Shown piece after piece: positions 56,190 to 64,000 of a stretch of 64,000 nt of DNA (position 1 is its first letter; every line of letters begins with the position of its first letter). The notes beneath the pieces are model-generated. The model made no database searches. It saw only the letters and a program-made list of their open reading frames with translations, and was not told the origin of the DNA. The stretch is from the NCBI GenBank assembly GCA_034440575.1, contig JAOTOL010000903.1, positions 62,001 to 126,000 of the forward strand. Reading direction: 5' to 3'. The translations under genes and the position numbers were made by a program. The DNA comes from Imbricaverruca yamaguchii (Eukaryota > Arthropoda > Thecostraca > Neoverrucidae).

Positions 56190-56790
56190 GGACTAGGAAG
56201 ACGATCCGTTCTTCGACACGTCCTAGCTTTTGATGCAAAATTGCAAATTGTGCCAATTCTTCCGTGAGGTCGCCACTGTTATAACATTGTTTAATACAAC
56301 GAATAATGGCTCTTAAGTGCTCCTGAGTTTTAGACATTGCGTGAGAAGAAATATACGACCTTCAATATACCAGGAGGTATATTGAAATGATGTATATTGA
56401 AAGGCATATCAAAGGCTAGGACGTGTCGAAGAACGAATCATCTTCCTCATCAACTGCAGACATGAAATGCTCTACCCCAGATTCGTAGTCTAGTTTATTT
56501 CTGGTTTGGAGTTTCCTGAGGTGTCTGCACCACTGAGGATGCTTTTCTGTGCTTCACATGTATTTTTGCACGCTTTTTCCCCCGCGTGCTTCTTTTTCTA
56601 ATTGTTAAGCTTGGCATTTTTATATCACTCATGACGATGCCCCTGGCCGAAACGTTGAGTAATATAGTATAATCCTTGACGTTAATTTTAGTGTAAACTC
56701 AGCACCTCCTGGTATATTGAAGGTCGTATATTTCTTCTCACGCAATGTGTAAAACCCAGGAGCACCTACGAGCCATTGTTTTAAACAACT
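56190..56790. mobile_element. Penelope-like element remnant in head-to-head orientation
   Basis: On the minus strand from 56337 a frame reads SKTQEHLRAIIRCIKQCYNS, then LGRVEERIVF, ending at the LINE junction. On the + strand from 56411 comes LGRVEERIIFLINCRHEMLY, then a leader, and from 56744 CKTQEHLRAIVLNNF. The two leaders hold a perfect 45-base inverted repeat (56334-56378 and 56704-56748). Repeated starts around a leader fit the pseudo-LTR layout of Penelope-like elements. No catalytic domain remains. Confidence 0.55.
56630..56665 (+). ncRNA. Hammerhead-ribozyme-like motif
   Basis: TGACGATGCCCCTGGCCGAAAC fits the TGANGA, stem II hairpin, GAAAC core found in Penelope-like leaders (56632-56653). 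The base before TGACGA is A where the active core needs C, so this copy is probably inactive. Confidence 0.4.
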
Positions 56791-57080
56791 TCGTTGTCTT
56801 AAACAACTTCACATGGTGTGCTTTTCGAGAAAGCCCTCCCATCTCGATGACAATCTACGTTCAGAACGGCACCTAATCTACGAGGCGTCGTGCCCGCTGC
56901 CGGCATCATGTCCTATCAAACGGCTATTGGAGCCGGCGTCGAGCGACGTATAGCACAGTCGCCTGGACCGGCGCATACAGCACACGAGATAACTATACAA
57001 CAGGCAGACCATAGACGGGGACCTGGCACCGCCGACTCACACCGCCGTCTGCCGCAATGGCAGCCGCCGCCGACACTCAC
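56791..57080. other. Intron 2 sequence, no gene
   Basis: A short CTTAAACAACTTC duplication at 56785-56810 marks the edge of the Penelope-like remnant. Nothing else is seen. Confidence 0.4.
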
Positions 57081-57203
57081 ATCTTCTCGGTGAACTTGAC
57101 CTTCTCCTGGAAGTACTCGCGTAAGCTGTCCAGCTCCTCCTCGTGCACCGCTATCTGATCGCGCAGTCCGCCGTGCTGCTGCTCCAACTGGGAGATCTTC
57201 AGC
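57081..57203 (-). CDS. Exon 2 (residues 31-72), conserved-looking coiled coil
   Basis: The acceptor is CCTCAG before GCTGAAG. A second possible AG seven bases downstream would break phase with exon 1, so the upstream AG is preferred. The donor is AGAT followed by GTGAGT. The exon encodes LKISQLEQQHGGLRDQ, then an acidic helix and SLREYFQEKVKF. This is the stretch that most resembles pericentrin/AKAP9-type proteins. It ends with AT, completed by G of exon 3 to give Met. Confidence 0.8.
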
Positions 57204-58264
57204 CTGAGGTCAGGTCCGGTCGGGCATGGTTAGCTGGCAATTAGGTTACAGCGAGTTAATATTAGTTGACAGAAAAAAACCCTCGCCGGGCTGGACTGAA
57301 AAGGTGCGGGGCGAAATTATCCTTCGCGGTGCGCTCCGGCGACCGGTGTGCTCAGCTGATTGAAGCGTCTTGCCCGAATGTCGTGCGATCGACCCCCACG
57401 CAGGCCATCAAGGTTTGCTTGGACATGGACGTGGCCGTGCATGGATACAACACTAGGAGAGGGATAGCGAGCAGTTTTCGGATAAATACATGCTAACGAA
57501 AAACGATTATCATCCAGAAACCCTGACAAAGTATAGAAGTGCTGGAAACATGTTTTTCATGCGAAGTGCACAAAAAACTTTATCCAACGAAATATTCCTT
57601 TCGTTTTATCACAATGAAGCAACTGCCAACCAATAAATATGAATCTCAACTGCCAAGTCGTGAAGGGATTTTATACCCCCGCGCCCCATCACCCCATCAC
57701 TTGTTGCAGATGTGGTATTAAATTGTTGCCACTGTGAATCGTTAGTTGATGGTAACAGTTCAAAATGAATGCAACGATAGTACTAATTTAATAATTGCAT
57801 GAGTTTCACTCACACTTTTATCAATGCGATGAGTCGCATCTCAACGTAATTGACACGGAATAATACACGGGTGCATCAGAATAAATGCCTAGGTGCACAA
57901 AGATCCACTCATTTATGCGAGGCCGATAGAAGTTTACACAACCATGTCATTTCTTAACCGGGTTCAAACAATGCTAATTATTTGGGCTCTCTAACTCGCA
58001 ACCAACCAGCTCAGCAAAAGTGGTATGTCCGCTTCTTTGTTTGGTCAGAGGATCATGGAACCTCACCCGTCACCATCTCTCCGGCACGTGTCAGTGTACG
58101 GACCACGCCCGTTGCGAGGCCAGGCGATAAGCGAACCAATAGCAGCACGCGCAGCCGCCCCAACTAAGCGACGGCCGTGCTGTTCTTTGGACGTGAGAAA
58201 TTTGTTGACGTCAATTTCACGGGTCTAATGAGATTCTGTCCACATTCGGCCGATCTGATACAGA
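57204..58264. other. Intron 1 sequence, no gene
   Basis: AT-rich, with no coding frame, repeat or tRNA-like element that I can support. Confidence 0.45.
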
Positions 58265-58712
58265 GCGGCGACAACAGGCTCACATAGCGGCGGACACAGC
58301 ACCCGCACAGCAGACACACCATCTGCACAGCAGACACAGCACCTGCACAGTAGACACATCATCTGTACACCAGACACAGCAGACACGCCATCTGTACAGA
58401 TGACAGTCGAAACAGCCCACAGTCGACACAGTCTACACGGCCGACACGGTCGACACAGACGACACAGACGACACAGACGACACAGACGACACAGCCCACA
58501 CAAACGATACAGACGACACAGACGACACAACCCACATAAACGACACAGACGACACAGACGACACAGACGACACAAACGACACAGCCGACACAGACGACAC
58601 AGCCCACACAAACGACACAGACGACACAGCCCACACAAACGACGCAGCCGACACAGCCGACACAGCCGACACAGACGACACAGACGACACAGACGACACA
58701 GACGACACTATC
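58265..58712. repeat. CACAGACGA minisatellite in intron 1
   Basis: A 24-base degenerate unit (AGCAGACACAGCACCTGCAC) at 58265-58400 passes into 9- and 12-base units of CACAGACGA with CACAGCCCACACAAACGA variants to 58712. The long reading frames across it simply follow the repeat. Confidence 0.88.
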
Positions 58713-58764
58713 GCACGCGCCACGCCGTCCGGCCGGCTCCGGTCGGCATCATTTGACGGCCTTG

Positions 58765-59183
58765 GTTGGTTGGTTATTGGGGTTTAAGGGCGCATCGACT
58801 GCAGAGATCATGCAGTGCCCATAACATAGTCACTCATATCAGGTTGTAGAACGGAAGTTGGTACTCAATGTGGCATTGCAAAATCCACTGTCGTGATATA
58901 CAGAATAACCATACCAGTTCTACCACATACCTGTCGTATTAATGGGGCGTATACCTGCTCGTGGCAAGGGAGGGGTTCGTGTTGCAGGGTTGGATGAGAC
59001 ATACCAAGGGACGTTGACACGGGGTGGATACTGGGAAGGGAGAGAGGGATGGGCGGTGGGGACTACGCGAGTCCCCGGAAACGCCTCCGCGTTTCCACAC
59101 CCCTTATCGGGGCGGCTGTATTACCCCGAGGGAGCGCCAATTCCCTGGCCAGCCGAGTAACGAGACTGACCCCACTGCGGGGG
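58765..59183 (-). mobile_element. Internally deleted LINE (419 bp) keeping both ends
   Basis: It is flanked by the 15-base CATTTGACGGCCTTG at 58750-58764 and 59184-59198. On the minus strand it begins like LINE copy B (CTCGTTAC, GGCCAGGGAATTGGCGCTCC) and ends with the family stem-loop and CCAA repeats. All coding sequence is missing. Confidence 0.78.
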
Positions 59184-59198
59184 CATTTGACGGCCTTG

Positions 59199-59895
59199 TG
59201 CGGGCTGTGGAAGCACACAGGGGGCACGAGTGGAGGCGGAGAGGCGACGCCGACTTGTGGCCAGCTGTCACCAGCTGTCGACAGCGCCGGACCTCCATGT
59301 CGCGCTCCGAAAAAACTGCCACAAATACGCTCCCGTTCTGGATGAAGAGCCGGCGGTTCACCGTGCAGAGGGTGACGTCTAACTGCTCTGGTGCTGGCGT
59401 GCTGTGTGACATTACGGAGGAAGAACCAGCTGAAGCCGAAACTGAAACTATACAGGCTAAAGATGTGGCGGAGCTACACACATCCACGGATCCAAGGGAT
59501 GTGTGTAGCTCCGCGGGAATCACGCGGAAGTATTGAAACCAAGAGCAGCTGGCTGGTGGTATCGAGCACGGATAATACTGGTTACCAAGAGCGTTGGTGC
59601 ATCAGAAAACGTTTCGCTTCATGGACGACTTTTGCCATGGATCACCAATCCGATTTTATTGGCATATATCCATTAGTATTTGAAGGGTCTAGGTGTGGCT
59701 GAGTGTAATATTTTGTATGTTTGGCAAGATGTTTGAAAATCTAGTGACTTGGAAAGCAATTGCAAATATACATGCATGCATACACTTGGGCGCTAAGTGG
59801 GATGGATGCCTAATAATGATTGTATCCGTCGGCCCCCAAAATCGTGACAACTTCCAAGGAACGCTGACAAAAAAGGAGAGTGGCCGTCTACTTAC
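59199..59895. other. Intron 1 sequence, no gene
   Basis: A perfect inverted repeat GGAGCTACACACATCC / GGATGTGTGTAGCTCC at 59470-59513 makes a strong hairpin. No gene is supported. Confidence 0.5.
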
Positions 59896-59987
59896 TGGAG
59901 ACGTTGGTTCTCGCGTTGGAACGTCTCGTTCAGCACACGCGGGTCCTGGGACAGCGCATCGGCATTCCCAAGAACGTCTGCCTCCGC
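59896..59987 (-). CDS. Exon 1 seen (residues 1-31 of visible protein)
   Basis: The acceptor is a CCCGCAG before GCGGAG and the donor is CCA followed by GTAAGT. The exon starts in phase 0 and ends with two bases of a codon, which the next exon completes as CAG. It encodes an acidic start (AEADVLGNADALSQD) and then a helical stretch ending NETFQRENQRLQ. Earlier exons must lie beyond the right edge. The upstream intron holds a LINE and a DNA-transposon piece. Confidence 0.7.
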
Positions 59988-60201
59988 CTGCGGGAGAATA
60001 CACACACATGTCAGCACAAAGCCACGCCATCTAATGAAGCCCAAGCTCGCCTCTCTCGCGCCACCAGTTCCAGAGCCCAGCCGTAGTATAGCAAGTTCTA
60101 CTGTAATTACCGTCTCTACAACCGACGTGAAAAATGGCGTGGACAGCGTAGGCGAAACATGCCTACACAAAAGTATCGCCGGTCGTGGTTGCATTAACTC
60201 G

Positions 60202-60741
60202 CGCACGTCCTGGGGGGGGGAGGCAGATCTCTGCCCCCTGCGGTTTTCCTACTTTACCGCCATACTAATCCAATTAGCAAAGCCAAACCTTGCATGGCTG
60301 CTCATTAGTCTTTACCGCATACCTTCATACATTTGTAACCCTGGGTCAGGTCACGTCACCAGGTCTGGAGAAGTGACCCAGCTACACTCGGAGTTCTAGT
60401 TGGCATACCTTCCACAATAATTGGGCAATTGATTTCAAACTTGCAACACGTTATGACCTCATCAGGGGCCATAATATTTGTGTTGGTTTTTTTTCGTGGC
60501 ATTGACCTGTGGTCAGGTCGCGTTCATTGCCTCCCCATTATACGGCTATGGTGAAATATACAAATGTTTCCTGGTTACATATTTGCTCTCGGAATGATCT
60601 CACAACGGTTCTCGCGTGTAGTTGGAAGCTATGCTCAATGCTACCGCGGACACTTTTGCTCAGTGACGTCACTAAGGTCATCTGAGGTCACCTGAGATCA
60701 CTAGCACATTTCTGCACATTATATCGCACTGCATTGAGCTA
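60202..60741. mobile_element. Second copy (left half) of the AGGTCA-rich element
   Basis: It starts GCGCACGTCCTGGGGGGGG and follows the 9016-9560 copy with small changes. It stops at 60741, where the 3' tail of LINE copy E begins. The LINE therefore seems to have inserted in it, and the right half should lie beyond the window. Confidence 0.7.
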
Positions 60742-60851
60742 GATGGTGGTGGTGGATTGAAGTTTAGGGGCGCGTCAACATCAAGGGTCACTTTGCGTCC
60801 ATCACTACATTTTAATAACTCTACGGTGCTGCTATATCTTGCTATCTATCT

Positions 60852-63800
60852 TCATGGGTGGGGGTATATCACGTCAAAGCGAGCTTGTAGAATGAACGTA
60901 AAAATATTCCCAGACGCCACGACCTCAGAGTCGTTCCCTATAAGCATACGTAAAGAGGAGTCGGTATTCAACCGTCCTAAAATCGGGCGTCGTAGAGGAT
61001 CTAGTAGTGTACAGCCAACTAAAACATGGTAGACGGGAAGCGGGTAAGAGCACCGCGGACATAGAGATCGGTTGTCACCGGTAAGCATGTAACTGTGTGT
61101 TGCGAATGTACGACCTATTCTCAATCGGCAGAGCATTACTTTTCCCGACGTTGGGTTCGGTGAGAGGACAGCCACTTTCCTAGTGTCGCTTTTAAAACTC
61201 TGAGCTTACTACATTTGGAATTCCAGGTTCGTTGCCATTCTTGCCGTATATTTCTTAATATAGTGGGGTATAGATCCCTTGGAGGAAGCCGTAGACAAAC
61301 CATAACGCCATTACCAATGGCGTGTTTAGCGGTAATGTCGGCAGCTTCTTTTCCGGCGAGTCCAACATGGCTGGGAATCCAACAGAAAACGATATTTCTG
61401 CCGACGTCATATAGGGATTTTACGACTTTGGTATTCCTCCGAACAAGTGGGTTATCCTGGCTAAAGGTGTTCAGTGCCAGGAGACTGCTCAAAGAGTCTG
61501 TGAAAACCACGTGGTTTGTGGACCGGTCATTCTGTATAAAATAGAGGGATTGCAGAATGGCATACAGTTCAGCAGTAAAAATCGATGTTTGCGTCGGTGA
61601 ACAAAACGATCGAGCACCATGTCTACTTACGAAAGCACACCCGACACCAGAGGCCGCCTTTGAGCCGTCTGTGTAAATGCGTGAAAAGTCGTGATATTCG
61701 TGTATTTTTCCCAATGCTAACATGCGGAGGTCCTCCGGGCATACCTGCCCCTTCATCGAACAGGTTAGAATCATGTCAGTTTTCACTGGGACAACATGCC
61801 AAGGGGAAGTGCTCGGAGTGATTACACGTGATACGTAAGGCTGCCGGATCTTACATTCTCGAAGAATCGGGGACATACGAGTGGAAAACGGTAATCCACG
61901 CTGATTTATTGATTGATTATTTGGGCTTAAGGGCGCGTGGACTACTAAGGTCATTTTGCGCCAATTAATCCACGCTGAGTAATGTGACGTGCACTTGACA
62001 TACTTGAGAAAATCCACCGATAGGCTGGATGGTTTCGGTTTTGAGCAACATTGCATGCATATCTCGCGTCCAATAACTTACGGCGTAGTGCAAGAGGCGG
62101 CTCGTCTACTTCTACCATTACACTGGCAGCCGGTGAGGTGCGGAAGGCTCCAGTAACGATGCGATCAAGCAGAAGGCTGAAGTGTGGATCACATCAAGAC
62201 AGCGCTTGGATGTGGCACTCGCTCCGTCATAAATAAAAGATCCATAGTCCATTTTAGAACGCACGAGCGATCTGTTCATGAGAAGTAAAACTGATCTGTC
62301 AGCTCCATATGAACACCTAGAAACGGTGCTCATTACCTGGAGACCTTTTGTACATTTTTGATAAGGTCAGTGATGAGTTTTATACGTAACATGGCGATCC
62401 ATCCACACCCCCATAAACTTGACTGCAGGTCTGAAAGGTATGAGGTGACCGTTCATCCTTATCGTTGGGTGTGTGCAACGGCGTTTCCGACAGAAGTGAA
62501 CAGCGGTAGTCTTTGAGGTGGATAAAGTGAAACCAGTTATATCACACCACTCCATCAATTTCACTACAGTTAAATGGAGCTGTCTTTCCACCGTCCGCAC
62601 CGTACGAGAGGAGAACCATACTTTAAAATCATCCAAGAATAGCGCTCGTCTTACCGATGTTGGCAGTGCATCACCCACATCATTTATGGTAATGGCGAAC
62701 ATAGGCACACTCAATATCCTTCCCTGCGGAACCCCCATCAATCTGTTGAAAGGTGTCAGAGAGGTAGCCACCTATTCTGACCCGAAATGTCCTGTTTGTT
62801 AAAAAATTCGTCAAGAAAAACCCCATAGGGCCTCTTATGCCCATTTGACGCCATGCGGTATCATAAGCGCCGTCAACGTCGAAAAATATGGCAGCGGTAT
62901 GACATCGTCTCATGAAACTCAGGCGTACAACGGAATCGAGAGCTAAAATATGGTTAAATGTGCTACGATGTCTGCGAAAGTCACTCTGTATCGAGGTGAG
63001 TACATGGTTGTGTTCTAAAAACCACATGCGTCGCAAGTTCACCATTTTTTTGCAAACAATTTGCAAAGAGAACGGATCAATGATATGGGTCGAAAATGAA
63101 GTGGGTCCTTTCCAGTTTTGTTTGGCTTGCAGATAGGGACGGCAAGCGCCCTCCGCCATGTCAATGGAAATGTTCCCCGTTCCAACATTTCCTCGAACAC
63201 TTGTAGAAGTGTGTTTAAAGCTGTAATCGGCAGATGTTTAATAATATAATTATGTAAGGTGTCGGTTCCTTCTGCTACGTTCCTAAGGGTGCTTAAAGCA
63301 GCAGTCAGTTCGGAAATAGAGAATGGACTGTTGTAATGGGTACAATCTATTGTTGTAAAATCAAGGGGTAGTGCCTTACACCGGGATTTGTAATCCGAAA
63401 AAAACGTCTACTGTTTTTTTTTATTTTTCGATGGATCCCAGAAGGCCCATTCAATCTCGTTAGCGACATCTTTCGGATGAATAATATATTGTCCATTTAT
63501 GTGCAGTGTGGGGAGTGAGGTACAGGTAAGTTTGCCTGAGATACGTTTCATGCGGGACCACACCGATGACAGTGAGGTGGAACGGTTGAACGTGTTGACA
63601 TAAGCTTTCCAGGATTGTCGCTTGGAGTCAGCAATTGTGCGCCTCGCGTGTGCCCTTACCTTGCGGAGAGCTACGAGATTCGCCATGCAGCTGTCACGAT
63701 TGAAAATACGGAATGCCTCCTTTCTAGTACGTAATGCATCTCGGCATTTATCAGACCACCAGGGGACTGGTACACGGAGTGGTGAGCACGACGAACGAGG

Positions 63801-64000
63801 AATATATTGCTGAGCACTTTGTAACGTTGTGGTTGCAAACATCTTATGGAAACCAATCCTTCGGAGCACTCGCCGAGTCTCGCCTCGACATCGGACTGGA
63901 AGGAACTCCAGTCAGCTTTTTCAGAAATCCACTTCGGGGGACGTCGACCAGCTTCCACACCATCAATAAAGCGAGTCCAAACGGGAAAATGGTCACTTGT
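60852..64000 (-). pseudogene. LINE copy E ORF2: linker, reverse transcriptase, RNase H (broken)
   Basis: Linker: EAGRRPPKWISEKADWSSFQ and SSCSPLRVPVPWWSDKCRDA. Reverse transcriptase: LRRMWFLEHNHVLTSIQSDF, IFFDVDGAYDTAWRQ, and the catalytic block RALFLDDFKVWF. RNase H (62056-61136): IYTDGSKAASGVGCAFVSRH, TAELYAILQSLYFIQN, VVFTDSLSSLLAL, FCWIPSHVGLAGKEAADITA. The Cys block CPRCSYPLPVYHVLVGCTLL follows in another frame. It has a 61-bp insertion and several shifts. Confidence 0.8.
61905..61965 (-). mobile_element. LINE-tail micro-insertion (61 bp) inside LINE copy E
   Basis: It is flanked by TAATCCACGCTGA at 61892-61904 and 61966-61978. The insert is TTATTGATTGATTATTTGGG plus CTTAAGGGCGCGTGGACTAC, TAAGGTCATTTTGCGCCAA. 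It sits in the ORF2 of another copy of its own family. Confidence 0.85.

Larger units (their letters stand above)
4606..59987 (-). other. Host gene: giant coiled-coil protein, pericentrin/AKAP9-like (19 exons, partial)
   Basis: Nineteen minus-strand exons between 59987 and 4606 join with matching GT/AG borders and consistent codon phase. They give 992 codons (2976 bases) without a stop. The product is almost wholly alpha-helical and rich in E, Q, R, L and A, with heptad repeats. Short G/P/A-rich linkers lie in exons 6, 11, 12 and 17. No signal peptide or membrane segment is seen. Exon 2 reads SLREYFQEKVKF and continues over the intron as TEKMYSDEM. Exon 14 has LDELTAEREAERDEF. These recall the coiled coils of pericentrin, AKAP9 and fly PLP, which anchor gamma-tubulin and kinase complexes at centrosomes. 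The family call comes from memory of such motifs. A PACT domain, usual at the C-terminus, would lie past the left edge. First and last exons, promoter and poly(A) site are not in the window. Another long coiled-coil protein remains possible. Confidence 0.8.
60742..64000 (-). mobile_element. I-like LINE copy E (runs off right edge)
   Basis: The tail TTTAGGGGCGCGTCAACATC with AAGGGTCACTTTGCGTCCAT starts at about 60742. RNase H, reverse transcriptase and the endonuclease linker follow upstream on the minus strand to the window edge. It is inserted in an AGGTCA-rich DNA element and is itself hit by a 61-bp tail insertion. Confidence 0.85.

Noticed and set aside
58400..58756. Long His/Arg-rich reading frame, and Cys/Val/Leu frames opposite
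   Set aside because: They simply translate the CACAGACGA minisatellite. No splice, start or conservation argument supports a gene.

Overview
The window is metazoan nuclear DNA, most likely arthropod. A crustacean such as a barnacle is a guess from the GC-rich exons and the mix of repeats. The evidence for an animal genome is spliceosomal introns, I-type and CR1-type LINEs, tRNA-derived SINEs, a Penelope-like remnant and 8-bp-target DNA transposons. There is no bacterial-style gene layout.

The only host gene I can support lies on the minus strand across almost the whole window (59987 down to 4606). I found 19 internal exons whose GT/AG borders and codon phases agree at all 18 joins. Together they give 992 codons with no stop, almost all heptad-rich coiled coil. 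Both ends of the gene lie outside the window. The N-terminal motifs (a 'SLREYF' stretch followed by 'EKMYSDEM') and the later 'AEREAERDEF' stretch recall the pericentrin / AKAP9 / PLP centrosomal scaffolds. That assignment is from memory and moderate in confidence.

The introns are packed with mobile DNA. One LINE family (I-like: zinc-knuckle ORF1, then endonuclease, reverse transcriptase and RNase H) dominates, always on the minus strand. A copy runs off the left edge (1-3961). A truncated copy lies at 18.6-20.1 kb. A 6.2-kb copy (37218-48973, 11-bp target duplication) is split by a full 5.5-kb copy (40335-45845, 13-bp duplication). A mosaic lies at 51.4-56.2 kb, and another copy runs off the right edge (60.74-64 kb). 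The family ends in a short stem-loop plus TTGG/TTAG repeats, as read on the + strand. Many tiny insertions of 35-69 bp consist only of that tail and carry 11-14-bp target duplications. tRNA-derived SINEs share the tail.

Other mobile DNA: a plus-strand CR1-like LINE with an SGNH-hydrolase ORF1 (6.1-10.2 kb), cut by a DNA element rich in AGGTCA half-sites (9.0-10.0 kb, second copy at 60.2 kb); a DNA transposon with an almost intact transposase (53450-56095); a 2.4-kb fold-back element carrying a decayed relative of that transposase (27480-29893); and a Penelope-like fragment (56190-56790).

The most unusual signal concerns the host gene. About half of its exons have one border, either the splice donor or the acceptor with some exon bases, copied two to seven times in tandem into the neighbouring intron. 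This leaves ladders of near-identical splice sites.
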